A DNA stretch of 64,000 nucleotides from Paracoccus methylarcula (GTDB taxonomy: Bacteria > Pseudomonadota > Alphaproteobacteria > Rhodobacterales > Rhodobacteraceae), in contig NZ_PXNQ02000009.1 in the NCBI RefSeq assembly GCF_003007735.2, positions 1 through 64,000 of the forward strand. The letters run 5' to 3'. Positions 8,118-19,062 of this stretch are shown in pieces. The notes under the pieces are model-generated. The model searched no databases, was not told the DNA's origin, and saw nothing but the letters and a program-made list of their open reading frames with translations. Made by a program: the position numbers and the translations under genes. Positions within the stretch are counted from its first letter, which is position 1; each line of letters opens with the position of its first letter.

Positions 8118-9222
8118 ATGCGAGCCCTCAAGGCTGTCTTTGGATTGCTGGTCATCCTTGCTGCGGCGGCAGGTGGGCTATATGTCACCGACCGGCTGCT
8201 TGCTTCGCCCAATGCGACGGAACGATCCGGCGGCAGGTCGGCTGCGCCGCTTGCGGTGGAAACCATCCCGCTTGAGACCATGACCTTCTCGGATGCCGTC
8301 CGGGCCGTGGGCACGGCGCGGGCACGCAAGGCCGTCGATCTGGTGGCCGAAGCCAGTGGCCGCATCACCCGTATCGCCTTCCGTCCCGGGGCCGAGGTTG
8401 CGAAAGGGGATGTCCTGCTGGAGTTGGACGACCGGGCCGAACAGGCCGATCTCAAGGCCGCGGAAGCGACATTGACCGAAGCGCAGGCCGCCTTCGCCCG
8501 ACAGGAGCAGTTGAACAGGACTGGCAATGCCTCGGACGCGGCCTATCAGAGCGCCAAGGGGGCGCTCTTGCGGGCCGAGGCCGAGCTTGATCGCGCGACC
8601 GCGCTGCTGGAGGACCGGCATATCCGCGCGCCATTCGCGGGCGTGACCGGGCTGACCGATCTGGTCGAGGGGCAGATGGTGGACGCCTCGACCGTGATCG
8701 CCACGCTGGACGACCTTTCGGTGGTCGAGGTCGATTTCAGCGTGCCGGAAACCCTGCTGTCGCGGCTGGAGACGGGTCAGCAGGTCAGGCTGAGTTCGGC
8801 GGCATGGCCGGGCCGGATCTTCGAGGGCAGGATCAGCCGGATCGATACGCGGGTCGATGCGGCGACCCGGTCCGTCGCCTTGCGGGCCGAGATCGCCAAT
8901 GACGACCGCGCTGACGGGGGGGATGTTCCTGCAGGTGGAACTGGTTCTGGACGAACGCCGGCAATTCGCAATTCCCGAACAGGTGCTCAGCGTCGACGGC
9001 GACCGGAATCTGGTGCTGCTGGCCCAGGACGGTATCGCGCAGCAGGCCGAGATCGAGATCGGCCAGCAATCGGACGGAATGGTCGAGGTGGTCTCCGGGC
9101 TGGATGCGGATGCGCGGATCATCGTGACCAACCTGCATCGCGTCGCGCCGGGGATGGAAATCGAGGCGATCTCCCGCAGCCGCAGCGCCCGGAACCCGGC
9201 CGCATCCGGTGACGAGGGATGA
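8118..9222 (+). CDS. RND efflux periplasmic adaptor (HlyD/AcrA family), frameshifted as read
   Basis: Membrane-fusion protein linking the RND pump to an outer-membrane channel. After an N-terminal anchor helix come the barrel-sandwich halves (VDLVAEASGRITRIAFRPGA; IRAPFAGVTGLTDLVEGQMV), a coiled-coil hairpin with alanine/glutamate-rich helices (residues ~110-165) and a beta-barrel. The reading frame breaks at about 8907-8912: upstream it reads NDDRA, and one frame later it continues LTGGMFLQVELVLDERRQF, the expected C-terminal domain. Loss of two bases in a GC repeat or gain of one base explains it. In the restored frame the stop overlaps the pump start (ATGA), arguing that the gene was recently or is still intact. 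ATG 8118 is chosen because AGGAG directly abuts the earlier ATG at 8112. Confidence 0.8.
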
Positions 9223-12200
9223 GCCTGCCCGATCTGTCATTGCGCCGCCCGGTCCTGGTCACGGTGCTGAACCTGCTGATCGTGCTGATCGGCGCCGTGG
9301 CGATGACCCGGCTGCCGGTACGGGAACTGCCGCAGGTGGAGGCCGCGCAGGTGACGGTGCGGGTGAATTATACCGGCGCCGCCCCGGATGTCGTGGACAG
9401 CCAGGTCGCGACCGTGATCGAGGGCGCGCTGGCCGGGGTGTCCGGGGTGACCTCGATGTCAACGCAATCCGAGCGCGGACGCATGCGCACGGTGCTGGAA
9501 TTCGATCCGTCGCGCGATATCGATGCCGCCACCAACGATGTCCGGAACGCGGTGGAAAGGGTGGTCGGCAACCTTCCCGACGAGGCCGACCGGCCGCGGA
9601 TCGACAAGAATGACAGCGAGGGTGACCCGGTCCTGCGGCTCAGCCTGTCCAGCCCGTATATGACCCCGCTTGAATTGTCGGATTACGCCGATCGCTATAT
9701 CAAGGACCGTCTGGCGCGATTGCCGGGCGTGGCCAATACCGTGATATATGGCGAGCGTGCGCCGTCGATGCGGATCTGGCTGGACCAGGCGCGCATGGCG
9801 GCGCATGGGATCACCACCTCGGATATCATCTCCGCCCTGCAGGCCAATAATGTCGAACTGCCCGCCGGAGAGATCGAAACCGGCGCCCGGCAATTGCAGG
9901 TGCTTGCGCAGACGCGTTTCACCTCGCCCGACGCGTTCCGGCAGATGGTGGTCCGCGATGGCGGGGTCAGGCCCCTTCGCTTGGGGGATGTCGCGAAGAT
10001 CGATCAGGGCGCGCAGCAGACCGAGTCGAATTTCCGCACCAACGGGGCGACCGCCCTCGGCATGGGGGTCCAGCCTCAGGCGCAGGCCAACACGGTCTCC
10101 ATCTCGAATGCCGTCCGCGCCGAGTTGGAGCGTATCCGCCCGACCTTGCCCGAAGGCATGGAGCTTGGGATCACCTCTGACGAAGCGGTGTTCATCGAAA
10201 GCTCGATACGGCAGGTGGTCAAGGTGTTCACCGAGGCGGTGTTGCTGGTCACGGCGGTCATATTCCTGTTCCTGGGATCGGCGCGGCTGTCACTGGTGCC
10301 GGTCGTGACGATCCCGATCTCGGCCTTCGGGGCCGGGCTTGCGATGATGCTGCTGGGCTTTTCGATCAATATCCTGACGCTTTTCGCGCTGATCCTGGCC
10401 ATCGGGCTGGTCGTGGATGACGCCATCGTCGTGCTGGAGAATATCCAGCGCCACCGCAGGATGGGCGAAAGCCGGGCCGAAGCTGCCCGGCGCGGTGCGG
10501 GGCAGGTCAGTTTCGCGGTGATCGCGACCACCGCCGTCCTGATCGCGGTCTTCCTGCCGATCAGTTTCATGGAGGGGCAGATCGGCCAGCTTTTCGCAGA
10601 GTTCGGCATCGTTCTGGCCGTTGCCGTGGCGGTTTCGGGCTTCGTCGCCTTGACGATATCCCCGGTGCTGGCATCCAGGGTCCTGCCGCGCGAGGATCGG
10701 CCGGGCCTGCTGACCCGTGGCGTCGACCGGCTCATTCACTGGCTGGAAAAGGGCTACGGCGCGTTGCTTGGCCGGATGATCGCCCGGCCCGTGCCGATCC
10801 TTGCCATCTGCGCCTTTGCCGTCGCCTCCGCCTTCGCGATCTATCAGCATCTGCCACGGCAATTGACGCCGGACGAGGATCGCGGGCAGTTCCGCATCTA
10901 TGTCTCGGCCCCGCAAGGCTCGAACCTCGCCTATACCGACGCTGCCACGAGACGGATCGAGGCGATGCTGGAGCCAATGCGCGAGGATGGCATCGTCGAC
11001 AATGTGACCGCCATCGTCGGAACCTGGGGAGAGTTGCGCCGGGCGATCCTGTTCGTCACGCTCAGCCCTTGGGATCAGCGTTCGCGCAGCGTCGAGGACG
11101 TGATCTCGGAATTGCGGCCCCAGCTTGAACAGGTCACCGAAGTGGCCACATTCGTCCGCCCATCGGGAGGGCTGGGCATAGGTGGTGCGCAGGGAAGTGT
11201 CCGCTGGATGCTGGGTGCCCCGGATATCGAGCGCGGGGTGGATTGGGCCGGTCAATTGGCGAGTTCGCTGGAGGATTATCCGGGGCTGGCTGCGGTCGAG
11301 GTGAATTACTCGGCCAACCAGCCGGGCGCGACCCTGTCGATAGACCGGGCCCGCGCGCAGGACCTGGGTCTTTCCTCCGATACGATCGCCCAGACCCTGC
11401 AGGTTCTCTTCGCCTCGCGCAGCGTCGGCGAATACAGCACGGATGGCCGCCAATATCCCGTCGTGCTGCAGGCCGCCCCGGAGGATCGCGATTCCGTCGA
11501 GGACATGTTGTCGGTGCTGTTGCGCAACGATCGTGGAGACCTGATCCCGCTCTCGGCCTTCGCGTCGATCCGGACCGGCGCGACCGCCCCCGAGATCAAT
11601 CGCTATGACCGGCTCATCTCGGTCGAGATGGAGGCTGATCTGAACGAAGGAACCGATCTCGCGACCGCGATGGAGGCGGTGCGGGACGCGGTCGGGGAAT
11701 TGCCGGTCGGGGCGACATTGGCCTGGCAGGGACAGGCGGCGGATTACCTGGAATCCTCGGGCGGGCTCGCCATGGTCTTCGCGATGGCATTGGCGATCGT
11801 CTTCCTGGTGCTTGCCGCACAATTCGAAAGCTTTCGCTCGCCCCTGCGATCATGCTGACCGTGCCGCTTGGGTTGGGTGGGGCGGCGGTTACGCTGCTGA
11901 TCACCGGCGCCTCGGTGAATATCTTTTCGCAGGTGGGGATGATCCTGCTCATCGGGATCATGGCCAAGAACGGCATCCTGATCGTCGAATTCGCGAACCA
12001 GTTGCGGGCCGAAGGCCGCTCGATTCCCGATGCCGCCCGCGAAGGTGCGGTCACCCGGCTGCGTCCGGTCATGATGACCACCATTGCCACGGTCCTGGGC
12101 GCGGTGCCGCTGGCGCTTGCCTCGGGCGCGGGGGCCGAAAGCCGCCGCGCCATCGGTGCGGTGATCGTGGGCGGCCTTAGCCTGGCCTTCGTTCTGACCC

Positions 12201-12304
12201 TGCTTCTGACCCCGGTCATCTATGTGCTGATCGAGAACCTGCGCCGCAACCCCGACGAACAAGCCGAAGGCGAGGGAAAACCGGTCTCGCTGCCGGCAGA
12301 ATAG
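9219..12304 (+). CDS. RND family efflux permease (AcrB/MexF-like), frameshifted as read
   Basis: Proton-driven inner-membrane exporter. The first frame (879 codons) starts MSLPDLSLRRPVLVTVLNLLIVLIG and contains the TM4 proton-relay region GLVVDDAIVVLENIQRH and the RTPDEDRG-like QLTPDEDRGQF motif. At ~11845 it shifts: FESFRSPL is followed in another frame by IMLTVPLGLGGAAVTLL and the final helices (GMILLIGIMAKNGILIVEFAN), ending at 12304. One missing base in cccctgcgatc restores about 1,028 residues, the normal family length. No outer-membrane factor or regulator is adjacent. Substrate unknown. Confidence 0.85.
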
Positions 12305-12459
12305 CGCGGGATTCGCGACCCGGTTTCCCCTTGCTTGCTGCCCCTCGGATGTGCCGTCGCCCCTTGTGCCAATGCAGGGGAATGGGCGGCTATTTGCATT
12401 CGCTGTGCTCGGGCGATTCCCGTCGCAACAAAATTGTCACATTTTAAAATCACAAAATC

Positions 12460-12498
12460 ACATAAATTATGTTGATATACGTGAGTGGCTGTTATAAT
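12460..12498 (+). promoter_or_regulatory. Promoter and palindrome upstream of eryR
   Basis: The 233-bp gap after the RND gene turns AT-rich. ACATAAATTATGT (12460-12472) is a perfect 13-bp palindrome overlapping a possible -35 (TGTTGA 12470-12475, 17-bp spacing) for a consensus TATAAT at 12493-12498. A site in that position is suited to autoregulation by the DeoR-type repressor encoded downstream; this link is inferred. Confidence 0.5.
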
Positions 12499-12537
12499 AC
12501 CATCGCGTCGAACCGGAATCGGTTGAAAGGATGCGAC

Positions 12538-13301
12538 GTGAAGCGGGATGAGCGCAGGCAGGCGATCATGGATCTTCTGATCGAGGCGCGGGCCGTCGAT
12601 CTCGACGATCTGGCTGGCCGTTTCGCGGTGTCGAAGATGACCATTCACCGCGATCTCGACGATCTGGAACAGGCCGGGTTGTTGCGCAAGGTGCGTGGCG
12701 GCGCGACCATCGAGACGGGGACGCAATTCGAAAGCGATTTCCGCATCCGCGAATTGCAGGATGCCGATGCCAAGACCCGCATGGCGCGAGCGGCGCTCGA
12801 ACTGGTCGAGCCCGGCATGACCGTGATGGTCAATGACGGCTCCATGGCGGCCCTGCTGGGCGCCTGCCTGCCCGACAAGGCGCCGCTGACGGTGATCACC
12901 AACAATGCCGCCGTGATCGACCGGCTCAAGGATGTGCCGCGCGTCACCCTGATCGCGCTTGGCGGGGTGTTCAGCGCCAAGTTCAACGGCTTCTTCGGCG
13001 TCGTGACCGAGGCGGCGCTGTCGCGGTTGCGCGCCGATCTGGCCTTCATCTCGACCCCGGCACTCGCGGGGTTGCAGGCATTTCACATGGACGATGCCGC
13101 AATGCGGGCCAAGCGCGCCATGATCTCTGCCGCCGGGCGCAGCGTGCTGCTGGTCAATCACCGCCGCTTCGGGCGTTCTGCCCTGCATGTGCTGGCCGAT
13201 CTGGCGGAATTCGACTCGATTATCACCGATGCGACCCCGCATCACAGGATCGCGCCGCGATCGACCGGGCGGGGATCAAGCTGACCATTGCCAAGGACTG
13301 A
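12538..13301 (+). CDS. eryR: DeoR-family transcriptional regulator of the erythritol locus, frameshifted near 3' end
   Basis: N-terminal DeoR helix-turn-helix (RRQAIMDLLIEARAVDLDDL, then FAVSKMTIHRDLDDLEQAGLLRKVRGGA) and a C-terminal sugar-phosphate-sensing domain (VMVNDGSMAALLGACL, ITNNAAVIDRL, LGGVFSAKFNGFFG). The GTG at 12538 has GAAAGGA upstream; the ATG at 12469 lies within the promoter palindrome. As read the frame ends at 13284 in non-homologous sequence, but a one-base loss near 13249-13256 would give AAIDRAGIKLTIAKD and a stop at 13301, the normal family ending, five bases before tpi. Position at the head of tpi-rpiB matches EryR of Brucella and rhizobia. Confidence 0.8.
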
Positions 13302-13305
13302 CGAC

Positions 13306-14067
13306 ATGACGGATTTCTGGATCGGCACCAGTTGGAAGATGAACAAGACACTGGCCGAGGCGCGCAGCTTTGCCACAGCGCTGGCCGCAGCCGATGGCAG
13401 CCGTGATCTTCGCATCCAGCGCTTTGTCATCCCGCCCTTCACCGCTATCCGAGAGGTCAAGGCGATGCTGGCGGATACCAGCGTCAAGGTCGGCGCGCAG
13501 AACATGCATTGGGCCGATGAGGGCGCATGGACGGGCGAGGTCTCGCCCTTGATGCTGACCGATTGCGGGTTGGATATCGTCGAACTCGGCCACTCTGAGC
13601 GCCGCAAGCATTTCGGCGAGACCGACGAGACGGTCGGCCTGAAGACCGAGGCCGCCATCCGTCATAACCTGATCCCGCTGATCTGCATTGGCGAAACACT
13701 GGAGGAACGCGAGGCGGGCAGGGCGCAGCAGGTGCTGGAGGCGCAGGTCCGGGAGGCACTCGGGAAACTGTCCGGGGACCAGAAAACTGCCGGAATCCTG
13801 CTGGCCTATGAGCCTGTCTGGGCCATCGGGGAAAACGGCATTCCGGCGACATCGGATTATGCCGATGCAAGGCAGGCCGAGATCATCGCCGTGGCGCAGG
13901 ATATGCTGGGGCGGCGTATCCCCTGCCTCTATGGCGGCTCGGTCAATCCGGGAAATTGCCAAGAACTGATCACCTGCCCGCATATCGACGGGCTGTTCAT
14001 CGGGCGCTCGGCGTGGAAGGTCGAAGGCTATCTCGACATCCTCGCCCGTTGCGCCGCCAAATTGTGA
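13306..14067 (+). CDS. eryH: Triose-phosphate isomerase-like erythrulose-phosphate isomerase
   Basis: A 253-aa TIM-family isomerase. Visible catalytic elements are TSWKMNK (lysine), [13 protein letters not shown] (histidine) and [12 protein letters not shown] (glutamate), plus the phosphate-binding [10 protein letters not shown]. The first motif reads TSWKMN instead of the GNWKMN of housekeeping TpiA. In the erythritol pathway the EryH/TpiA2 paralogue converts D-erythrulose 1-phosphate to 4-phosphate; assignment here rests on location between eryR and eryI and the variant motif. AAGGA precedes the ATG; an earlier ATG at 13288 is less likely. Confidence 0.85.
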   Translation: MTDFWIGTSWKMNKTLAEARSFATALAAADGSRDLRIQRFVIPPFTAIREVKAMLADTSVKVGAQNMHWADEGAWTGEVSPLMLTDCGLDIVELGHSERRKHFGETDETVGLKTEAAIRHNLIPLICIGETLEEREAGRAQQVLEAQVREALGKLSGDQKTAGILLAYEPVWAIGENGIPATSDYADARQAEIIAVAQDMLGRRIPCLYGGSVNPGNCQELITCPHIDGLFIGRSAWKVEGYLDILARCAAKL

Positions 14068-14078
14068 AGGAGAGCGAC

Positions 14079-14540
14079 ATGAAACTGGCAATCGCAGGCG
14101 ACAGCGCGGGCGAAGGGCTGGCCAAGCTTTTGGCCGACCACCTGAAGGACCGTCACGAGGTGGCCGAGATCTCGCGCACCGATGCGGGGCCGGACGCCTT
14201 CTATGCCAATCTTTCGGACCGCGTGGCGAGCGAGGTTCTGGCCGGCACCTATGACCGCGCCATCCTGGTCTGCGGCACCGGCATCGGGGTCTGCATCTCG
14301 GCCAACAAGGTGCCCGGCATCCGTGCCGCGCTGACCCATGACAGCTATTCCGCCACCCGTGCGGCTCTGTCGAACAATGCGCAGATCATCACCATGGGTG
14401 CGCGAGTGATCGGGACCGAGCTGGCCAAGACCATCGCCGATGCATGGCTGACTGAAACCATGAATTTCGACGCGAATGGCCGCTCTGCGGGCAATGTGAA
14501 CGCCATCGATCAGGTCGATGCGAAATATAACAAGGCCTGA
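14079..14540 (+). CDS. eryI: RpiB-family D-erythrose-4-phosphate isomerase
   Basis: A 153-aa RpiB/LacAB isomerase. It has the phosphate- and ligand-binding segment [22 protein letters not shown] (catalytic cysteine in the CGTG motif) and [21 protein letters not shown]. In the erythritol pathway EryI turns D-erythrulose 4-phosphate into D-erythrose 4-phosphate, which enters central metabolism. AAGGAGAGCGAC precedes the chosen ATG. It lies 11 bp after eryH and 12 bp before the phosphatase gene, in one operon. It could also act as ribose-5-phosphate isomerase B. Confidence 0.87.
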   Translation: MKLAIAGDSAGEGLAKLLADHLKDRHEVAEISRTDAGPDAFYANLSDRVASEVLAGTYDRAILVCGTGIGVCISANKVPGIRAALTHDSYSATRAALSNNAQIITMGARVIGTELAKTIADAWLTETMNFDANGRSAGNVNAIDQVDAKYNKA

Positions 14541-14552
14541 TCGGATGATGTC

Positions 14553-15524
14553 ATGATGCTGAAACTGCCCGATGACGGTCCCGCACGAGGCCGCCCGCTG
14601 GAAGAGGTGCTGCCGGGTGACGGCCCCGGCGCCATCGCCCTGGCGATCTTTCGCGCCCTGCCGTCGCTTGCGGCACGCCTCGCGGCGGGCAGGCTGCATG
14701 GCGATCCCGATGCCATCGTCGGCACCAATGACAGCGGCGACCGGCAGAAGGCGCTGGATGTCGCCGCCCATGAGCACGTCGTTGCCGCCCTGCGCGCGGC
14801 GGGCGTGCGGCAGGTCCTGTCCGAAGAGGCCGAGGATGTCGCGCTGCTGAACCCCGAGGGCGCCTATGACGTCGCGATGGATCCCATCGACGGCTCGGGC
14901 AGCATCGGCATCGGTGCGCCATTGGGCATGCTGTTCAGCATCCTGCCCGCCGCGCCAGAGGGTTTCATGCGCCCCGGACGGGCGGCAGTCGCTGCCGGCT
15001 ATGCCTCTTTCGGCCATTCCGTCGATATCGGTTTCTCACTGGGCGAGGGTGTCAGCATCGCCACTTTCGATGCCGAGATGGGCGGCTTCCGCATAGCGCG
15101 AGAAGGCGTGACGCTGAAACCCTCCGCCCCGGTGCTGGCCTATAACGCCTCGAACGAGCGTCACTGGCCCGAAGGCTTGCAGGCATGGCTGCGTGATGTC
15201 CGGGCGGGGAAAGACGGCCCGCTCGGACGGGACTACAACATGCGCTGGCTGGCCGCCGCTGTCGGCGAATTGCACCGCATCCTGCTGCAAGGCGGCGCCT
15301 TCCTCTATCCCGCCGATCATCGCCCGGGCTATCGGAACGGCCGGTTGCGGCTGATCTATGAATGCACCCCCATCGCCTTCCTGATCGAACAGGCGGGCGG
15401 TCTGGCCTCGGACGGGCAGGGTCCGGTTCTCGACCGTCTCCCCGACAGCCATCACGGCATGAGCCCGCTGATCTTCGGCGGCCGCGAAGAGGTCGAAACC
15501 ATCCTCTCATATCTCTCGCGCTAA
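14553..15524 (+). CDS. fbp: Class I fructose-1,6-bisphosphatase (possible sedoheptulose-bisphosphatase)
   Basis: A 323-aa class I FBPase with the metal-binding motif DPIDGSGSIGIGAP at residues ~110-123, the SEEAEDVALLN acidic segment and a C-terminal YECTPIAFLIEQAGGLASDG. It hydrolyses the 1-phosphate of fructose or, in many bacteria, sedoheptulose bisphosphate. It follows eryI by 12 bp and precedes a class II aldolase, so the three enzymes could convert erythrose 4-phosphate plus dihydroxyacetone phosphate to sedoheptulose 7-phosphate. The start is one of two adjacent ATGs at 14553. No Calvin-cycle genes (rbcL, prk) are present here. Confidence 0.88.
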   Translation: MMLKLPDDGPARGRPLEEVLPGDGPGAIALAIFRALPSLAARLAAGRLHGDPDAIVGTNDSGDRQKALDVAAHEHVVAALRAAGVRQVLSEEAEDVALLNPEGAYDVAMDPIDGSGSIGIGAPLGMLFSILPAAPEGFMRPGRAAVAAGYASFGHSVDIGFSLGEGVSIATFDAEMGGFRIAREGVTLKPSAPVLAYNASNERHWPEGLQAWLRDVRAGKDGPLGRDYNMRWLAAAVGELHRILLQGGAFLYPADHRPGYRNGRLRLIYECTPIAFLIEQAGGLASDGQGPVLDRLPDSHHGMSPLIFGGREEVETILSYLSR

Positions 15525-15556
15525 CCCTTGGGAATGGCCCTGACATTGCCTGCCTC

Positions 15557-15643
15557 TCTTCTTCTTCATGCAAATATCCCGGGGGTCGCCGGTTGGTCCG
15601 CCACTGGTTCGAGAACCAGCCGGCGACGGGGCTGGCCCCCGGT
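15557..15643 (+). repeat. Intergenic repeat family A, copy 1
   Basis: An ~87-bp element beginning TCTTCTTCTTCATGCAAATA and running through CGGGGG, GCCGGTTGGTCCGCC, CTGGTTCGAGAACCAG (inverted repeat) and GGCTGGCCCCCGG. Closely similar copies occur at 29400-29487 and, shortened, at 35390-35440. The GC dyad ending in CCGG could act as a transcription terminator. It separates the phosphatase and aldolase genes. Confidence 0.75.
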
Positions 15644-15702
15644 TTGGCCGCAAACCCGGCTTCGCTCCGAAGAACCCTCTTCATGTTTCAAGGATAAACC
15701 CA

Positions 15703-16737
15703 ATGGCCATGATCACCCTTCGCCAGCTTCTCAATCACGCAGCCGAGCATGGCTATGCGGTTCCAGCCTTCAATATCAATAACATGGAACAGGGACTGGC
15801 GGTGATGAACGCCGCTCAGGCCACCGACTCGCCGGTCATCCTGCAGGCCAGCCGGGGCGCGCGCGCCTATGCCAATGACCTGGTGCTGGCCGGTCTGATC
15901 GAGGGCTTTGCCCGTGCCTTCCCCGATATTCCGGTCTGCATGCACCTGGATCACGGCAACAACCTGGCGACCTGCGCCACCGCGATCCAGAACGGCTTTA
16001 CAAGCGTGATGATGGACGGCTCATTGCGCGAAGACGGATCGACCCCCGCCGATTACGCCTATAATTCCGGCATCACCGCCGAGGTGGTGCGGATGGCCCA
16101 TGCCTGCGGCGTTTCGGTCGAGGGGGAGCTGGGCGTGCTGGGCAGCCTGGAAACCGGCATGGGCGACCAAGAGGACGGCCACGGCGCCACCGAAAAGCTG
16201 GAGGAGGACCAGCTTCTGACCGATCCCGCCGAGGCAGAGCGTTTCGTGACGGATACCGGGGTCGATGCCTTGGCGGTGGCGATGGGCACCAGCCACGGCG
16301 CCTACAAGTTCACCCGCCAACCCGATGGTGACATCCTCGCCATGCATGTGATCGAGGAGATCCATCGCCGCTTGCCGAATACGCATCTGGTCATGCATGG
16401 CTCGTCCTCGGTCCCCGAGGATTTGCAGCGCATCATCAATGACCATGGCGGCGATATCCGTCCAACATGGGGTGTCCCGGTCGAGGAAATCCAGCGGGGC
16501 ATCAGGTCAGGCGTGCGCAAGGTGAATATCGACACGGACAACCGGCTGGCCATGACCGCCGCGATCCGCAAGACATTGGCCGAGGACCCGTCCGAGTTCG
16601 ATCCCCGCAAATATCTCAAACCGGCGATTGCGATGATGGCAGAGGTCTGCAAGGCCCGGTTCGAGGCCTTTGGCGCAGCCGGCCATGCCTCACGCATTCG
16701 TCCCCTGCCGTTGGCGGCAATGGCGCGGCGGTACTGA
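15703..16737 (+). CDS. fba: Class II fructose-bisphosphate aldolase
   Basis: A 344-aa zinc-dependent aldolase. [22 protein letters not shown] at the N-terminus, the zinc histidine motif HLDHGNN near residue 90, [11 protein letters not shown], and [15 protein letters not shown] identify the CbbA/FbaA class II family. The enzyme condenses dihydroxyacetone phosphate with glyceraldehyde 3-phosphate and often with erythrose 4-phosphate. AAGGATAAACCCA precedes the ATG at 15703; the upstream open frame reads through the repeat element and is ignored. It ends the plus-strand ery transcription unit and converges on eryD. Confidence 0.92.
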   Translation: MAMITLRQLLNHAAEHGYAVPAFNINNMEQGLAVMNAAQATDSPVILQASRGARAYANDLVLAGLIEGFARAFPDIPVCMHLDHGNNLATCATAIQNGFTSVMMDGSLREDGSTPADYAYNSGITAEVVRMAHACGVSVEGELGVLGSLETGMGDQEDGHGATEKLEEDQLLTDPAEAERFVTDTGVDALAVAMGTSHGAYKFTRQPDGDILAMHVIEEIHRRLPNTHLVMHGSSSVPEDLQRIINDHGGDIRPTWGVPVEEIQRGIRSGVRKVNIDTDNRLAMTAAIRKTLAEDPSEFDPRKYLKPAIAMMAEVCKARFEAFGAAGHASRIRPLPLAAMARRY

Positions 16738-17124
16738 GCTTTTCCACGATATTCTTGCGTTGCTTCGATATGGCTTGGCGGCCTGGAAAAGAGGCATCTG
16801 GTCGGGCAGCCTGACCAGCCCGGAATCAAGGGCCGCAGGCCCGCCGGGCAGCGCCCGACCGCCCCCATGGGCGGGCGCTTTGCTGACGTTATCCTGTAGT
16901 TTCAGCTTTGTCCGGGATTGCAGCATAAACCGCGCAGCACAGGTGCCGGGATGCCCACCCGCGGTTGGGCACTGCCCGGCTTTATTGCGAATGGATGGTG
17001 CGAATACGGAAAGCATGACCATTTTCAGGTGGCCAGGCTATAGCAAGCCCTCCGTAAGAGAGAAATCACCGGCTCTTGACGGATCACACCGCGTCGGAAC
17101 CCGCTGCGTGACATCCGGAAAGGT
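16738..17124. repeat. Convergent gap with intergenic repeat family B, copy 1, and GC hairpins
   Basis: Between the convergent aldolase and eryD genes. From 16821 to ~16930 lies a repeat starting CGGAATCAAGG, followed by a palindromic CAGCGCCCG…GGGCGGGCGCTTTG block and a CGGGATTGCA tail; the same order is found at 19063-19221. Further dyads (GGGATGCCCACCC…GGTTGGGCA) follow near 16950. These hairpins may act as a two-way terminator. No gene was seen in the remainder to 17124. Confidence 0.65.
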
Positions 17125-18066
17125 TCATTCCATCAATGCGCGGGCCGTCACCTCATCCGTGATCAGCCCCGAGAGGCGGCCACTGTTCAGCACCGCCCGG
17201 ATCGCTGGCACCTTTTCCTGCCCGCCCGCAATGGCCACGATCCGACTGCCTTTCGGGCCCTCCAGCCCGGCGGAAAGCGTGCGCAGGCTCAGCGTGGTTT
17301 TCAGAACCCGGCCCTTCGCGTCAAAGAAATGCCCGAGCATCTCGCCAACCGCTCCGACCGAGTTTATCTCTGCGATCTCATGGGGTTCGATCATTCCCGA
17401 AGCGACGAGCTGCGCCCCCGCATCCGCCGTGCCGATGCCTGCGAATTTCAGCGCCGCGCCATTGGACAGCTCGAAGATCTCGCGCACGCCGGGCTGGGCC
17501 AGCAGGATCTCCCGGTCCTTCTCGGAATTGGCGAAGAATGGCACCGGCAGCACATGCGCCTGCGCGCCGGTCTTGTAGGCAAGGCTGTGCATCACGTCAT
17601 GCGGATTGGCCGCGTAATGCCGGGTCAGCCCACCCAGAAGAGACACGAAACGCATGCCGGAACCGTCGAAGCGCGGCAATTGATGCACCGCTGCCGCCAG
17701 GGTCCGCCCATGGCCGAGGCCGATCACCTCGTGCTCGCCACGCTCGATCTCGCGGCGCAAAAAGCCCGCCCCGGCCAATCCAAGTGCCCGCAACGGCAGC
17801 CCGGCCTCTCCCAAATCCGGTGCGACCTCGCAGTAATTCAGGTGATAACGGTCGCTTAGCTGGTCCTCCAGCATGGCGCATTCGACGATCTCGCCATCGA
17901 TCGAGACCTTCACCACGCCATCCGCCACCGCCCGCGCGATCAACCGATGCGTCTTGACCGAGGTTAGCCCAAGCCGCTTGGCCACCGCCGCCTGCGTCAG
18001 CCCGCCCACGTAATGCAGCCATGCGGCCCGGGTCGCGAGGCTTTCTTCGGGATCGATCCTGGACAT
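17125..18066 (-). CDS. eryD: SorC/DeoR-type erythritol catabolic regulator
   Basis: A 313-aa SorC-family regulator. An N-terminal helix-turn-helix (TQAAVAKRLGLTSVKTHRLIARA) precedes a sugar-phosphate-binding domain (VIGLGHGRTLAAAV, VSLLGGLTRHYAANPHDV, FFANSEKDREILLAQPGV, INSVGAVGEMLGHFFDAKG). In Brucella and rhizobia EryD ends or accompanies the eryABCD operon and represses it until erythritol is present. Here it is the last gene of the minus-strand set eryA-eryB-eryC-eryD, 20 bp from eryC. The assignment is strong because all pathway partners are present. Confidence 0.9.
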   Translation of the reverse strand: MSRIDPEESLATRAAWLHYVGGLTQAAVAKRLGLTSVKTHRLIARAVADGVVKVSIDGEIVECAMLEDQLSDRYHLNYCEVAPDLGEAGLPLRALGLAGAGFLRREIERGEHEVIGLGHGRTLAAAVHQLPRFDGSGMRFVSLLGGLTRHYAANPHDVMHSLAYKTGAQAHVLPVPFFANSEKDREILLAQPGVREIFELSNGAALKFAGIGTADAGAQLVASGMIEPHEIAEINSVGAVGEMLGHFFDAKGRVLKTTLSLRTLSAGLEGPKGSRIVAIAGGQEKVPAIRAVLNSGRLSGLITDEVTARALME

Positions 18067-18086
18067 GACGGAGGCCTTTCCCCTGG

Positions 18087-19019
18087 CTATATGTTCAGCT
18101 TGTCCGCGCCGCTGTCGATATGCGGCGCCCAGAAGGCCACGCTTTCGGCGATCTGCCCGATCACCTCGCGGTCATTGGGCTCGCGCTCCTTGAAGCTCAG
18201 TTCAAGGCAGATCTCGTTATCCGCCGCCCCGCCCTCGGCGAAGGCCCGCAGCAGCGGCTCGGGCTGGATATTGCCCCTGGCGTTGAATTCGGCAGTGAAG
18301 GGGCGATGCCCGCCCTTGTCCAGCAGCGATTGCTTTATATGGATGATCGGGGACAGGCGCGGCACCGCCCGTGCCCAGGCATAGGGGTCGTAATCGTCGG
18401 GATTGTCGCTGGTCACATCGCCATGATCGATATCAGCCATCATCCACATCGGCACGGCCATCCCGGCGGCGCTCAGCCGGTCCTGCAGGGCCATGCTCGC
18501 GGCGATGGTCTCTCCGAATTCGCGGCCGATGCTCATGGGTTCCCAGAAGACATAATCGAGCCCCGCAGCCTTGGCATGTTCCGCCACCTCGGCCCAGCAA
18601 TCGATGGCGATCTGGATCAGTTCCTCGCGCTGTGCCGGATCGTCGTAATCGCGATAGGTGAAGATCGCGAATTGCGTGCCGACGGAATGCCCGCCAAGAT
18701 CCGCGATGATATCGGCGAAACCCTTGAACCAATCCACGTAATAGCGCCGCACGTCGTGGTCGGGATGACCGAAATGATTGAGTCGCCCATAGGGTCCGGT
18801 CATGCCGCTGGTCACGCGGACCCCGGTGCGGTCAAGCGCCCGGCCCATCTGTCGGGTCAGGCGGCGGATCACCGGGGCGGGCCATGACGGGTTGACGAAT
18901 TCATGCGTGAGCTGCAGGTCGCGGATGCGCAGATCGTGGGCGACGGTATCGATCAGGTCATCCGGCTCGGCAAAGCGATTGACCAGCGGGTTGGTGTTCA
19001 GCGACAGGGTCAGGGGCAT
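18087..19019 (-). CDS. eryC: TIM-barrel erythrulose-phosphate epimerase EryC
   Basis: A 310-aa AP-endonuclease-2-like sugar-phosphate isomerase/epimerase. Segments such as LQLTHEFVNPSWP, YGRLNHFGHPDHDV, DYVFWEPMSIGREFGE, MMADIDHGDV and CLELSFKEREPNDRE supply the acidic and histidine metal ligands of the barrel. In the ery pathway EryC epimerises L-erythrulose 1-phosphate to D-erythrulose 1-phosphate. It sits between eryB and eryD. The 225-bp gap to eryB contains an inverted-repeat element, unusual inside an operon. Confidence 0.88.
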   Translation of the reverse strand: MPLTLSLNTNPLVNRFAEPDDLIDTVAHDLRIRDLQLTHEFVNPSWPAPVIRRLTRQMGRALDRTGVRVTSGMTGPYGRLNHFGHPDHDVRRYYVDWFKGFADIIADLGGHSVGTQFAIFTYRDYDDPAQREELIQIAIDCWAEVAEHAKAAGLDYVFWEPMSIGREFGETIAASMALQDRLSAAGMAVPMWMMADIDHGDVTSDNPDDYDPYAWARAVPRLSPIIHIKQSLLDKGGHRPFTAEFNARGNIQPEPLLRAFAEGGAADNEICLELSFKEREPNDREVIGQIAESVAFWAPHIDSGADKLNI

Positions 19020-19062
19020 GCTGTTTTCCCGGCAGTGTATCGAGGTGAGTGGTAATCTTGCG